A stretch of 64,000 nt of DNA from Nocardia sp. CY41 (GCF_009829325.1 NZ_VUOS01000027.1:1-64000); one strand, 5' to 3'. Counted from the stretch's first letter, positions 45,660 through 54,896 are shown. Translations and numbers: made by a program. Notes: generated by a model from the letters alone, not told the origin.

Positions 45660-46379
45660 TTGCATCGATGCGTCAACGACACGATCACGCCATTCGGTGT
45701 TCCCCCCTGGACAGGCGCGTACCTGACCGGGCAGCCTATCGCCCTGTCGCTGGATCGACGAATCAGCGGACGTATTTCACTCGCCATCGCCGCCTCCGCG
45801 GTGTTCGTAGCACCGTTCGCCGGGCACGCCGCCGCGCAGCCGGCCACGGTGGACTGGACCGCTGCCGCACAGCAACTGCGTGCCGCCGCGGCCGGGAATC
45901 CGGCAGCCGAGCAGGCGATGGATCGGCTGATCGCCTCCGGGCAGCTGGGGAGGGCCGAGCAGGTGGCCTTGCCTGCGCAACCGTTCCAGATTCCGGCGCA
46001 GTCGGACATCGGACGCGGTGCGGGCCCGGGTGTGTACGGGTCCGGAATCGCCCTGGGAATGGACGGATTCCGCCTCGGGTTCTTCGGCGGGCCGGGGACC
46101 ATCTCGCCCAACCAGGGCGGCGCGAAGCTCGAGGTGCTCTGGATCAACCTGGCCAATGGGCGTAGCGGCACCGAACTGCATTACGAGCACAACGACGTTC
46201 CGGTGGACACCACCATTCGCACACGCGCCCTGGACACCGGCGCGGGCCCGGTGGTCGCCGCCGTGTACGGGTCGCTGTGGCATCGCTGGTCGGTGCCCGT
46301 GAGCGAGGAGCACCCCGACGGGTTCGCCTACCGGCTGGGCACCATCTCGGTGCCGTCGTTCGGCGCGGTCTACAACTGA
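45660..46379 (+). CDS. Exported protein of unknown function
   Basis: The protein has about 239 residues from TTG 45660. A signal sequence (RRISGRISLAIAASAVFVAP, cleavage near AGHAAAQPA) lies near residues 33-60. It is followed by an Ala-rich helix (AAAGNPAAEQAMDRLIASGQ) and a compact domain with GVYGSGIALGMDGFRLGFFG and KLEVLWINLANGRSGTELHY. No family is recognised. The real start could be shorter, since no ATG occurs before the signal peptide. Secretion is well supported; function is not. Confidence 0.65.
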   Translation: MHRCVNDTITPFGVPPWTGAYLTGQPIALSLDRRISGRISLAIAASAVFVAPFAGHAAAQPATVDWTAAAQQLRAAAAGNPAAEQAMDRLIASGQLGRAEQVALPAQPFQIPAQSDIGRGAGPGVYGSGIALGMDGFRLGFFGGPGTISPNQGGAKLEVLWINLANGRSGTELHYEHNDVPVDTTIRTRALDTGAGPVVAAVYGSLWHRWSVPVSEEHPDGFAYRLGTISVPSFGAVYN

Positions 46380-46462
46380 GGGCGACGGCTCCGGCTCCCG
46401 CCGCCACGGGAGCCGGGCCGTCGGTTTGTCGGACATTACGTACTTCCGTAGCTTGTGGATTC

Positions 46463-46963
46463 GTGAGTCTGGAAGACCGAGTTGCCGAGTTGGAGCGGCG
46501 GCTCAGCGCGCTGGAAGAGAACCTACGACCGGACAGCCGCGAGGCCGGCACCGGAGACTGGGCGGTGGCGCGCCTGCAGGAGGAGTTCGCGGCGGCCGAC
46601 GAACCCGATGGCGGCGTCGTCTTCGCCGGGTCGGTCCGCTTGCCCAACGACCAGCAACGCGAGTGGCAGGCCCGGTTCACCACCGGCGACCTCATCGAGG
46701 ACGACTGGGCCGAGACCGCGGAATGCCTTGCGGCGCTCGGCAGCCCGGTCCGGTTGCGGCTGCTGCGCGAGATCATGGGCGGGCGCAGGACCGCGGCCGA
46801 GCTGGCCGGGGTGGACGGTGTCGGCACCTCCGGCCAGATCTATCACCACCTGCGCCAGCTGGCCGCGGTGGGCTGGCTGCACACCGCGGGCCGTGGCCGA
46901 TTCGAGGTCCCCGCCGCCAGGGTGGTTCCCCTACTGGTCGCGCTGGCCAGCGCCCGGCGCTGA
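46463..46963 (+). CDS. ArsR-like winged-helix regulator with coiled-coil N-terminus
   Basis: The protein has 166 residues. The first 30 form an amphipathic coiled coil (EDRVAELERRLSALEENL). A linker leads to the winged helix LAALGSPVRLRLLREIMGGR near residues 90-110, TSGQIYHHLRQLAAVGWLHT and the wing AGRGRFEVP. The GSPVRL-x-LLREI start is typical of ArsR-type HTH. No metal-binding Cys motif is seen, so it is probably not a metal sensor. The start is GTG 46463. It overlaps by 33 bases the convergent AhpD-like gene. Confidence 0.78.
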   Translation: MSLEDRVAELERRLSALEENLRPDSREAGTGDWAVARLQEEFAAADEPDGGVVFAGSVRLPNDQQREWQARFTTGDLIEDDWAETAECLAALGSPVRLRLLREIMGGRRTAAELAGVDGVGTSGQIYHHLRQLAAVGWLHTAGRGRFEVPAARVVPLLVALASARR

Positions 46964-47533
46964 CTCGGGCGGCACGCCGGCGGCCACGTATCCGGCGGTG
47001 GCGAGCATGCCGCCGATCTGCTCATACGTGGCCCGCTCCCGGGGCGCGACCGTCGCCAGGCCGTCCACATAGCGGTTGAACATGCAGAACGCCGCGGCGA
47101 CGAGGACGGCGTCGTGGATGTCCTCGTCCTTGGCGCCCGCGGCACGTGCGTGCTCGACGTCCTCGGCGGTCACCTCGAGCCCCGACCGGCGCACCTTGTC
47201 CGCGATGCGCAGCAACGCACGCAGTTTCGGCTCGATCGCGGCGGACTCCACGTCCTCGATGACGGCGTCGATCACGTCCCGGCCGCCGTCCACCAGCACC
47301 GCCGCGGTCGCCGCGTGCGACTGCGTGCAGAAGTACGTTTCGTTGCGCGAGGAGACGTAGGCGGCGATCGTCTCGCGCTCCCCCGGTGTCAGCGGAGAGG
47401 TCCCGCGCAACAGGGTCTGCGCGAATTCGCTCAGCGCGGATCCGGTTTCGGGCTTGAAAGCGAACAGACCCCGGATGCCGGGCAGATCGCCGGGAATGTC
47501 GATGAACGGTGCACGGTCCTTCGGATCGGACAT
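46931..47533 (-). CDS. AhpD-like (carboxymuconolactone decarboxylase family) protein
   Basis: The protein has 200 residues. The core ERETIAAYVSSRNETYFCTQ, then SHAATAAVL, gives the E-x(n)-C-x3-H arrangement (CTQSH) of peroxidase-related CMD-fold proteins. The second helix pair follows (DVEHARAAGAKDEDIHDAVL, AAAFCMFNRYVDGLA). They are thought to work in peroxide or nitrogen-species defence with an unknown reductant. ATG 47533 is the start. A palindrome (47581-47594) lies 48 bases upstream. Confidence 0.82.
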   Translation of the reverse strand: MSDPKDRAPFIDIPGDLPGIRGLFAFKPETGSALSEFAQTLLRGTSPLTPGERETIAAYVSSRNETYFCTQSHAATAAVLVDGGRDVIDAVIEDVESAAIEPKLRALLRIADKVRRSGLEVTAEDVEHARAAGAKDEDIHDAVLVAAAFCMFNRYVDGLATVAPRERATYEQIGGMLATAGYVAAGVPPESAPGAGQRDQ

Positions 47534-47580
47534 TGGCCGCGTCTCCCTTCGAGCGGTCTCGAGACGCTGCGAGGGTAACC

Positions 47581-47594
47581 CTACCGACCGGTAG
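47581..47594. promoter_or_regulatory. Palindrome CTACCGacCGGTAG
   Basis: Six-base arms around a two-base centre sit 48 bases upstream of the AhpD-like gene, a suitable position for a TetR-type repressor site. The divergent acyl-CoA synthetase starts 190 bases to the other side. Confidence 0.45.
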
Positions 47595-47784
47595 CCGAGA
47601 GCGGAAAGGTCGGAATCGGCACGCGGACAGCTCCCACCTGGGGCGGACGCAACCGAACCGAGACTGATTTGTCCGTTTCAACTGTGACCTGTCACACTCC
47701 GCACTGCTACGGTGGCAAGTCAACACGCCGTACCGGTTCGCTAGGTCGAGGACCGACGCGAGGGTTTTGTGGAGGTAATTCGAC

Positions 47785-49410
47785 ATGAACTTGGCCCACA
47801 CGCTGGAGGCCGTCAAGGCGCTAGGGGTGCTGCGCAGCCGGGGTGTCACCGACCCCAAGAAGCCGCTGGAGACGCTGCGGACGATGAAGGAGTCGCGCAT
47901 CCTCGGCCCCCAGGCGACCCTGATCCGGCATTCCGCGCGCGTGGCGCCCGACGCTCCTGGCATCGTGGACGACGCGGGCGAACTGACCTACCGCGAGCTG
48001 GACGACCGGTCGACGGCCGTCGCACGCGGCCTGCAGGCGGCCGGCATCACCGAAGGCCAGGTGATCGGCTTGCTCGCGCGCGACCACCGCGGGCTCATCA
48101 TCTCGATGGCAGCCGCGGGCAAGCTCGGCGTGCGAGTGGCGCTCATGAACACCGGGTTCGCCAAGCCGCAGTTCGCCGAGGTGTGCCAGCGCGAGAAGGT
48201 CAAGGCCGTGCTGCACGACAGCGAGTTCGTGGGCCTGCTCGACGCACTGCCCACCGACTTGCCGCGCTACCTCACCTGGGTCGACGAGGGCGCCGTGCTG
48301 CCGGAGGGCGCGCAGACACTCGACGACCTGGTCGCCGCGAACTCCACCGAGCCGCTGCCCGCGCCGAGCAAGCCGGGTGGCTTCATCATCCTGACCAGCG
48401 GCACCACCGGCCTGCCCAAGGGCGCCCCGCGCACCAAGGTCACTCCGCTGTCGACGGCGCAGCTCGTCGACCGGATCCCGTTCCCGCAGCGCGGCACTCA
48501 GGTGATCGTTTCGCCGATCTTCCACAGCACCGGTCTGGCCACCTGGCTGGTCGGCGCGGCCCTGGCCAACAAGGTGGTGGTGCGCCGCCGGTTCGACGCC
48601 GAGGCGACGCTCGCGCTGGTGGCCGAGCACAAGGCCGACATGCTGGTGGCGGTGCCCACGATGCTGCACCGGATGGTCGAGCTGGATCCGGCGATCCGGG
48701 CGAAGTACGACACGTCCTCCCTGAAGGCGATCGTGCTGGCCGGTTCGGCGCTGTCGCCGGAGCTGACGATCAAGGCCACCGAGGCCTTCGGCCCGGTGCT
48801 CTACAACCTCTACGGCTCCACCGAATGCGCCGTCGCGACCGTGGCGAACCCGGAGGACCTCGCGCTCGCGCCCGGCACCGTCGGGCGTGCGCCGATCACC
48901 TGCGAAGTGCGGCTCTACGACGACAACGACCAGCGCGTCACCGCGATCAACACCACCGGGCGCATCTTCATCCGCAGCGGCGCGCCGTTCGAGGGCTACA
49001 CCGACGGCAGGAACAAGCAGATCATCGACGGCTACATGTCCAGCGGCGACGTCGGCCACTTCGACGAGAACGGCCTGCTCATGGTGGACGGCCGCGATGA
49101 CGACATGATCGTGTCCGGCGGCGAGAACGTCTTCCCGCAGGAGGTGGAGAACCTGCTGCTGGAGCGGCCCGACGTCTTCGACGTGGCAGTGGTCGGCGTG
49201 GACGACGTGGAATTCGGTAAGCGCCTGCGCGCCTTCGTCGTTCCGGAGCCGGGTCACTCGCCCGACGGCGAGGAGCTCAAGGCGTACGTGAAGAACAACC
49301 TGGCGCGCTACAAGGTGCCGCGCGATGTCGTCTTCCTCGACGACCTGCCGCGCAACGCGACGGGCAAGCTGCTGCGCCGCGTGCTGGTGGAGTACGAGGT
49401 CAAGGCCTGA
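47785..49410 (+). CDS. Acyl-CoA synthetase (FadD-type, AMP-binding), copy 1
   Basis: The protein has 541 residues. The adenylation P-loop ILTSGTTGLPKGAPR is near residues 202-216, followed by YNLYGSTECAVATV near 342 and the hinge and acyl-transfer block DGRDDDMIVSGGENVFPQEV near 435-454, with the catalytic Lys in PRNATGKLLRR near the C-terminus. It activates fatty acids to acyl-CoA through acyl-AMP. GGAGG precedes ATG 47785. A GC-rich hairpin (49418-49443) follows, then a paralogue on the same strand. Confidence 0.9.
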   Translation: MNLAHTLEAVKALGVLRSRGVTDPKKPLETLRTMKESRILGPQATLIRHSARVAPDAPGIVDDAGELTYRELDDRSTAVARGLQAAGITEGQVIGLLARDHRGLIISMAAAGKLGVRVALMNTGFAKPQFAEVCQREKVKAVLHDSEFVGLLDALPTDLPRYLTWVDEGAVLPEGAQTLDDLVAANSTEPLPAPSKPGGFIILTSGTTGLPKGAPRTKVTPLSTAQLVDRIPFPQRGTQVIVSPIFHSTGLATWLVGAALANKVVVRRRFDAEATLALVAEHKADMLVAVPTMLHRMVELDPAIRAKYDTSSLKAIVLAGSALSPELTIKATEAFGPVLYNLYGSTECAVATVANPEDLALAPGTVGRAPITCEVRLYDDNDQRVTAINTTGRIFIRSGAPFEGYTDGRNKQIIDGYMSSGDVGHFDENGLLMVDGRDDDMIVSGGENVFPQEVENLLLERPDVFDVAVVGVDDVEFGKRLRAFVVPEPGHSPDGEELKAYVKNNLARYKVPRDVVFLDDLPRNATGKLLRRVLVEYEVKA

Positions 49411-49417
49411 CCGACGG

Positions 49418-49443
49418 CGGGCCGGGCCTCCGCGCCCGGCCCG
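49418..49443. terminator. GC-rich hairpin after acyl-CoA synthetase 1
   Basis: The stem CGGGCCGGGC / GCCCGGCCCG (10 bp) has a 6-base loop and begins eight bases after the stop. No T-run follows, so it may attenuate rather than fully terminate. It lies before the second synthetase gene. Confidence 0.5.
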
Positions 49444-49588
49444 TTACCAGCGGGTATGAACTCGATGAGATACATGACACAACCGGTTACACACGCTTGC
49501 TACTGTTAGCACCAGCACTGGGTATATCGAATTGCGGTCCGCACCACCCGGAGGATCACCGGGTGCCACCGCCGGAAGGTTGTCGTCG

Positions 49589-51247
49589 ATGTCTCTTTCC
49601 CTCCCCGCGTTGGGCGGTACCGCCCGCAAGGCGGGCGATCTGGCCCTTGGCGTGAACGTGATGGTCAAGCGGCGGCTGTTCAATCCGCTGCGGCCCGACC
49701 ATGCGGCACGGTCGGCCTTCAATATCTTGAAGTTCGGCCCGTTCGCGGGTGTCGTCATGCACGCCGCGCAGACCAGGCCGCACGCCGTGGCGATCGTCGA
49801 CGAACGCGGGGAGTTGACCTTCGGCCAGCTCAACGAGCAGTCCAACGCCCTGGCGCGGGGCTTGCAGAGCAACGGCGTCGATCCGGGTGACGTGGTGGCG
49901 ATCCTGGCCCGCGACCATCGCGGCATGGTGCTGAGCCTGCTGGCCACCGGCAAGCTCGGCGTGCGCGGGGTGCTGATGAACACCGGGTTCGCCAAGCCGC
50001 AGTTCGCCGACGTGGCCGAGCGGGAGAACGTCAAAGCGGTGCTGCACGACAGCGAGTTCATCGACCTGATGAGCGCCATCCCCGCCGCGATCCCGCGCAT
50101 CCTCACCTGGGTGGACGAGAAGGACGGCGCCGATCCCGCGATCCCGACCCTCGACGCGCTGATCAGCGGGCAGTCCGGCGCCGCGCTGCCCGCCCCGGCC
50201 AAGCCGGGCGGCATCGTCATCCTGACCAGCGGCACCACCGGCACCCCCAAGGGCGCCCCGCGCGACCGGGTCAGCCCCTTCGCCTCGGCCCAGTTCATCG
50301 ACCGGGTGCCGCTGCCGAACAACGGCACCATGATCATGGCCGCGCCGATCTTCCACGGCACCGGCTTGTCGCAGTTCACCCTCGGTCTCGCGCTGGGCAA
50401 CCGGGTGGTCTTCCAGCAGCGCCGGTTCAACCCCGAGCAGACGCTGGCGAACATCCAGAAATATCGGGCGGATTCGCTGGTCGTCGTCCCGACCATGCTG
50501 CAGCGCATCCTCGATCTGGAACCGGACGTGCTGGCGAAGTACGACGTCAGCAGCATCAAGGTGATCTTCGCAGCGGGCTCGGCCATCGCACCCGACGTGG
50601 TGACCCGCACGCTGGACCACTTCAACGACAGCCTCTACAACCTCTACGGCTCCACCGAGTGCGCCGTGATGACCGTGGCGACCCCCGAAGATCTGCGCAA
50701 AGCCCCGACCACCGCGGGCAAGGCTCCGGTCGGCATCCGGATCGTGCTGCTGGACGAGAACCGCAAGCCGATCACCGAGCCGAACGTCACCGGAACCATC
50801 TTCGTGGACAACGGTTTCGCCTTCACCGGCTACACCGACGGCCGCAGCAAGGAAATGGTCGACGGCATGATGTCCAGCGGCGACGTGGGTCATTTCGACG
50901 CCGACGGCCTGCTCTACATCGACGGCCGCGACGACGACATGATCGTCTCCGGCGGCGAGAACGTCTTCCCGCTCGAGGTGGAGAACCTCATCGCAGGCCG
51001 CGACGACATCTTCGAAGCCGCTGTCGTCGGCGTGGACGACCGTGAGTTCGGCAAGCGACTGCGCGCGTTCGTCGTGCCCGGCCCCGAGTGCAAGCGCGAC
51101 CCGCAGGAGATCAAGGACTACGTCAAGGCGAACCTCGCCCGCTACAAGGTCCCGCGTGAGGTGATCTTCCTGGACGAGCTGCCGCGCAACGCGACCGGCA
51201 AGCTGCTGCGCAAGCCGCTGATCGAGATGGAGGTCGATGCGGGTTGA
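49589..51247 (+). CDS. Acyl-CoA synthetase (FadD-type, AMP-binding), copy 2
   Basis: The protein has 552 residues and is a paralogue of the preceding gene, with ILTSGTTGTPKGAPRDR near 211-227, YNLYGSTECAVMTV near 350, DGRDDDMIVSGGENVFPLEV near 447-466 and the catalytic-Lys region LPRNATGKLLRKPLIEME. ATG 49589 (MSLSLPALGG) is the start that matches family length. The two copies are adjacent and in one direction, so duplication is likely. Chain-length preference cannot be read from sequence. Confidence 0.9.
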   Translation: MSLSLPALGGTARKAGDLALGVNVMVKRRLFNPLRPDHAARSAFNILKFGPFAGVVMHAAQTRPHAVAIVDERGELTFGQLNEQSNALARGLQSNGVDPGDVVAILARDHRGMVLSLLATGKLGVRGVLMNTGFAKPQFADVAERENVKAVLHDSEFIDLMSAIPAAIPRILTWVDEKDGADPAIPTLDALISGQSGAALPAPAKPGGIVILTSGTTGTPKGAPRDRVSPFASAQFIDRVPLPNNGTMIMAAPIFHGTGLSQFTLGLALGNRVVFQQRRFNPEQTLANIQKYRADSLVVVPTMLQRILDLEPDVLAKYDVSSIKVIFAAGSAIAPDVVTRTLDHFNDSLYNLYGSTECAVMTVATPEDLRKAPTTAGKAPVGIRIVLLDENRKPITEPNVTGTIFVDNGFAFTGYTDGRSKEMVDGMMSSGDVGHFDADGLLYIDGRDDDMIVSGGENVFPLEVENLIAGRDDIFEAAVVGVDDREFGKRLRAFVVPGPECKRDPQEIKDYVKANLARYKVPREVIFLDELPRNATGKLLRKPLIEMEVDAG

Positions 51248-51382
51248 GCGGTTCGCGTCCCGGGTCTTCCTGGCGGTGCGCCGGTCGCCCGCCCGGAAGG
51301 CCGGAGTAGTTCCCGTCGGAAGCGGGTTTCGGTGCGATCCGATGCGGTCGGACGCGTGCAATCGGTCCGCTATCATCAGCGG

Positions 51383-51946
51383 GTGAGTTACGAGTTCGAC
51401 CGGTCTGCCGCGGAACGTCGCGGCGCCGTCGCGCGGGTGCGCGGTGGCTCGGCCGGTGCGATCTCGGGGGCCATCGCCGTCGCGGCACACGGCTGGGCTT
51501 CCGGCGGCATGCTGCCGGACACCACCGCGCTGGCGCTGCTGACCGCCGCGTCCGCCGTGGTCGGCGCGTCGGTCGCGGGTCTGGCCCCACTGCGCAAGAC
51601 GTCGTCCGGGCTGGTCGCGGCGCTGATCGCCGGGCAGCTGCTCGGCCACTTCACCATGGGGATCGGCTCGGGACACCTGCATCACGGTGACGCCCAGCTG
51701 ACTCCGGCCATGCTCGTCGCGCACGTGTGCGCCGCGTTCGCGGCGGCCGTCGTGATCCGCGGCGCGGAAGCCGCGTACCGGATCGGCACCGCGGTGCTGC
51801 ACCGCGTGCTCCCGCTGCGGCACACTCCGCCCGTAGTCGCGGACCGCGTTCCCCTGCGGACGCTCCACCGCGACCGGGTCGTCCTCCGTGTGTTCGCCGC
51901 CGAGGCGCTGCGCACCCGGGCCCCGCCTCTCGCGGTCGTTCTCTGA
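51383..51946 (+). CDS. Membrane protein of unknown function, upstream of PepSY gene
   Basis: The protein has 187 residues. Helices are seen near residues 23-38, 48-66, 75-90 and 110-125, with a short His-containing loop (MGIGSGHLHHGDAQL) between the last two and a basic Arg-rich tail. GTG 51383 is the start. The His loop and the downstream PepSY protein raise the possibility of metal or heme handling, but no family is recognised. The long Arg-rich C-terminus (RTLHRDRVVLRVFA) may be cytoplasmic. Confidence 0.6.
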   Translation: MSYEFDRSAAERRGAVARVRGGSAGAISGAIAVAAHGWASGGMLPDTTALALLTAASAVVGASVAGLAPLRKTSSGLVAALIAGQLLGHFTMGIGSGHLHHGDAQLTPAMLVAHVCAAFAAAVVIRGAEAAYRIGTAVLHRVLPLRHTPPVVADRVPLRTLHRDRVVLRVFAAEALRTRAPPLAVVL

Positions 51947-52246
51947 ATTCTTCCTACACCCGGTGCACCCGCGCTGTGGCGTGAGTTGTCGCTCACCGTC
52001 ACGGTTTTCCGTGCAGCGCGGTGTCGCCGCGCACCCTCGTGCCCACGCCTGAGCGTGCCGACGCGACGCCGTCGTCCGGGTCGCAAACCCTCCTCCGCAT
52101 CCGGCGATGCCATCGCCTCCATGACGGAACTGTCGACGCTCCGCGCAGCTCCGCGGCGAACATCCGCGAGGTACGTGCGGTCGCGTGTGCCATCGGGACG
52201 TGGTTTGTGCCCCAACCGGGTTTCCGCCGTCAGAAACGAAACGACC
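51947..52246. other. Intergenic stretch before the PepSY gene
   Basis: No protein-like frame is seen across these 300 bases. They should carry the promoter of the PepSY gene. No palindrome was found. Confidence 0.35.
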
Positions 52247-53710
52247 GTGAGTACAACAGAAACCATTTCCGACGCCGACTTATCGGAGCCGTCGGACTCC
52301 CCCGGCCCACGCCGGACCACCGCGCGTAACAGCCTGCACGCGCTGGCCATGCGACTGCACTTCTACGCGGGAGTGTTCGTGGGGCCGTTCGTCCTCATAG
52401 CGGCCGTCACCGGCGCGCTCTACGCGATCTCGCCGACGTTGGAATCGATCGTGTCGCGTGATCTGTTGACGGTCACGCAAAGCGGAACGCCGAAGCCGCT
52501 GTCGGAGCAGGTCGGCGCGGCCGTCGCCACCCGGCCGGACCTGCCGCTCGTCGCCGTCGCCCCGGCCGCGGGCACCGAAGACACCACCCGGGTGCTGTTC
52601 AGCGACCCGTCGCTGGGCGAATCCGAGCGGCTGGCGGTGTTCGTGAACCCGTACACCGCGCAGCCGGTGGGCGATGCCGTCGTGTACGGCAGCTCGGGGG
52701 CGCTGCCGATGCGCACCTGGATCGATCGGTTGCACCGGGATCTGCACCTGGGCGAGCCGGGCCGGCTCTACAGCGAGCTCGCCGCGTCCTGGCTGTGGAT
52801 CGTCGCGCTGGCCGGACTTGTGATCTGGGTGCGCCGGGTGCGCAGCCGCCGGGCCCGCAACGGCTGGGGCCGGCTGTGGGCGGTTGATCGGTCGCAACGC
52901 GCACGGGGCCGCACCCTGAACTGGCACGGCGCGGTGGGTATGTGGGTGCTTCCCCTGGCGCTGCTGCTGTCGGCCACCGGCGTGACCTGGTCGACCTACG
53001 CGGGCGAGAACATCACCGCATTGCGTGAGCAACTGAGCTGGACCACACCGGCGGTCAGCACCACGCTGCCGGGAAGCGCTGCGCCGAGCCATGACTCGAG
53101 TTCGGATCATCATGGCGGCGGCCATACGGAGCACGCGCCCGCCGACCCGGCCGACCGGATCGCCCAGCTGGATCGGGTGTACGCGACGGCCCGTGACGAA
53201 GGCATCACGCAGGCGGCCGAGATCGCCGTCCCGGCCGCGCCGGGGAAAGCGTTCGCGGTGAAGGAACGCCGGATGTCCGGCACGTACACCGTCGACTCCG
53301 TCGCCGTCGACGGCGCCACCGGCGCGGTCACCGATCGGCTCGCCTACGCCGACTGGCCGCTGATGGCCAAGCTCACCAACTGGGGCATTCAGTTCCACAT
53401 GGGACTGATGTTCGGGCTGCTCAACCAGTTGCTGCTGCTCGCGGCGATGATCGGCCTGATCACCGTGGTCGTGCGCGGCTACCTCATGTGGTGGCGCAGG
53501 CGGCCCACCCGGGAGGCGGGCCGGTTCGTTCTCGGCCGGGCTCCACGGCGCGGCGCGTTGCGCAAGATCCCGCTGTGGCTCGTCGTGCCGCTGGTGGCCG
53601 CCGCGCTGGTGGTGGGCTGGTTCGTCCCGCTGGTCGGGGTGAGTCTGCTCGTCTTCCTCGCGATCGACGTGCTGCTCGGCCTCGCCGGACGGTTCCGCGC
53701 CGCCGCTTAA
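52247..53710 (+). CDS. PepSY-associated transmembrane protein
   Basis: The protein has 487 residues. Helix 1 (MRLHFYAGVFVGPFVLIAAV) is the PepSY-TM start with conserved His and Phe-Tyr. The mid-part LHRDLHLGEPGRLYSELAAS carries the HRxLH signature, and the helices at LLSATGVTWSTYA and at IQFHMGLMFGLLNQLLLLAA recur in this family. A His-rich extracellular segment (SSSDHHGGGHTEHAP) near residues 290-300 can bind copper or heme. The start is GTG 52247. PepSY-TM proteins are associated with iron and copper uptake or reduction; the exact role is unknown. Confidence 0.85.
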   Translation: MSTTETISDADLSEPSDSPGPRRTTARNSLHALAMRLHFYAGVFVGPFVLIAAVTGALYAISPTLESIVSRDLLTVTQSGTPKPLSEQVGAAVATRPDLPLVAVAPAAGTEDTTRVLFSDPSLGESERLAVFVNPYTAQPVGDAVVYGSSGALPMRTWIDRLHRDLHLGEPGRLYSELAASWLWIVALAGLVIWVRRVRSRRARNGWGRLWAVDRSQRARGRTLNWHGAVGMWVLPLALLLSATGVTWSTYAGENITALREQLSWTTPAVSTTLPGSAAPSHDSSSDHHGGGHTEHAPADPADRIAQLDRVYATARDEGITQAAEIAVPAAPGKAFAVKERRMSGTYTVDSVAVDGATGAVTDRLAYADWPLMAKLTNWGIQFHMGLMFGLLNQLLLLAAMIGLITVVVRGYLMWWRRRPTREAGRFVLGRAPRRGALRKIPLWLVVPLVAAALVVGWFVPLVGVSLLVFLAIDVLLGLAGRFRAAA

Positions 53711-53808
53711 CCGCACATCCACGGGCGAAGGCCCGTTACTTCCACGACCTACCGAACGTCATTGGTATGGCCGTCACTTCGCCATGCCTCCGAAACCAAG
53801 GATTCTCC

Positions 53809-54558
53809 ATGCAGATCACGAAACTTGCCCTGGCCGCCGCGTTCACCACCGCTGCCATGAGCATCGCCGCGGGCACGAGTTCCGCCGCTCCCGAAGTCCC
53901 TGCCGCCGACAGCACGTCCGTCGAAGCCACGTCCACGGAGGCCGCCGAGGCCGTCGGTTTCACCGCCCACGCCACCGAGACCGCCAGCGTCATCACCATC
54001 GATTCCGGTTCGCTCGTCGTCGAGGACCAGGTGCTGAAGATCAAGGCCGCCGACGGCACCGTCGTCGCGGGCACGCCGCTGACCTTCCTGGTCGACGAGT
54101 TCGAATTCCCCATCACCGCGGAGATCTCGGGCCGCACCGCCACGCTGACTCCGCAGTTCGACTCGGCGCACGCGACCTACAAGCCGGTCGCCTTGCCGTT
54201 CGAGGACAAGGCGCCATGGAAGACGGAGTACGACCGTGAACAGGCCGCTTGGTCCCGGATGACCAGCACCCTCTCCATGGGCGCCACCGTCGGCACCCTG
54301 GTCGGCGGCATCGGCGGCGCGGCGGTGGGCTGCGTGCTCGGCGGCATCGCCGGAGCGACCATCGCCGCCGCCACCATCGTCGGCATGTTCGGCCCGTTCA
54401 TCCCCGCCGCGGCCGTCGGCTGCCTCGGCGGCATCGTCGCGGTCGGCGCCCTCGGCACGGTAGCGGGCCAGATCCTGGTGACGGCCCCGGTCGCCATCGG
54501 CGCGGCGATCATGTACTTCTCCACGATCAACTCGCCCATGCCCACTCCGCAGAAGTGA
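53809..54558 (+). CDS. Exported glycine-zipper protein of unknown function
   Basis: The protein has 249 residues. The signal peptide (MQITKLALAAAFTTAAMSIA, cleavage near SSAAP) is followed by a Glu/Thr/Ala-rich linker, a beta-rich domain (SVITIDSGSLVVEDQVLKIK) and a C-terminal membrane or oligomerising part with repeated Gly/Ala helices (GATVGTLVGGIGGAAVGCVL, LGTVAGQILVTAPVAI). The last part is a glycine zipper of the kind that inserts into or spans membranes. It resembles exported Nocardia/Gordonia proteins of unknown role. ATG 53809 is the start. It follows the PepSY gene by 98 bases and has a hairpin terminator. Confidence 0.7.
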   Translation: MQITKLALAAAFTTAAMSIAAGTSSAAPEVPAADSTSVEATSTEAAEAVGFTAHATETASVITIDSGSLVVEDQVLKIKAADGTVVAGTPLTFLVDEFEFPITAEISGRTATLTPQFDSAHATYKPVALPFEDKAPWKTEYDREQAAWSRMTSTLSMGATVGTLVGGIGGAAVGCVLGGIAGATIAAATIVGMFGPFIPAAAVGCLGGIVAVGALGTVAGQILVTAPVAIGAAIMYFSTINSPMPTPQK

Positions 54559-54565
54559 TTCCTGG

Positions 54566-54596
54566 CCCGGCATCGGGAGCGACACTCGATGCCGGG
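54566..54596 (+). terminator. Hairpin after the glycine-zipper gene
   Basis: The arms CCCGGCATCG and CGATGCCGGG (10 bp) surround an 11-base loop and are followed by CTTTCT. It is a terminator for the preceding gene. A near-identical hairpin occurs at 57773-57803. Confidence 0.75.
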
Positions 54597-54728
54597 CTTT
54601 CTCGGCCGTGTGAGCCGACAGGTGAGCTCGCCATTGGACAACAACCCCTTCCGTGTTGCGGGCAGGTTCGGGCCTCAGGCTCCCCTGCGGGGGGTTGCTG
54701 TGCGGCGCCGAGGATATTCCCCTGTCGC

Positions 54729-54802
54729 TAACCATCTATGTCACATTGACAGGTTAGCTTCATGCGGACACTCTTAACCACTGAAATTTATTTAGATGGT
54801 TA
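54729..54802. promoter_or_regulatory. Repeated TAACCATCTA operator boxes
   Basis: TAACCATCTA (54729-54738) and its exact inverse TAGATGGTTA (54793-54802) flank an AT-rich patch. Additional half-sites (GGTTAGC at 54752-54758 and CTTAACCA at 54773-54780) lie between them. Together they make two imperfect inverted repeats about 95 bases before the hydrolase start. It is a strong candidate operator; no regulator gene is adjacent. Confidence 0.6.
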
Positions 54803-54896
54803 GAAGTGGTACGGGCGCGAAGCCGGGTCGGCGACACCTCCGCTGCCACGACCGACCCCGAGTGTCCGTTCGATGAACACGACCAGGAGAAACACG

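Noticed and set aside
49556..51868. Minus-strand open frame of 770 codons opposite the second acyl-CoA synthetase
   Set aside because: It is His/Arg/Asp-rich, lacks domain signs and is the complement of a well-supported gene. GC-rich DNA keeps such antisense frames open.
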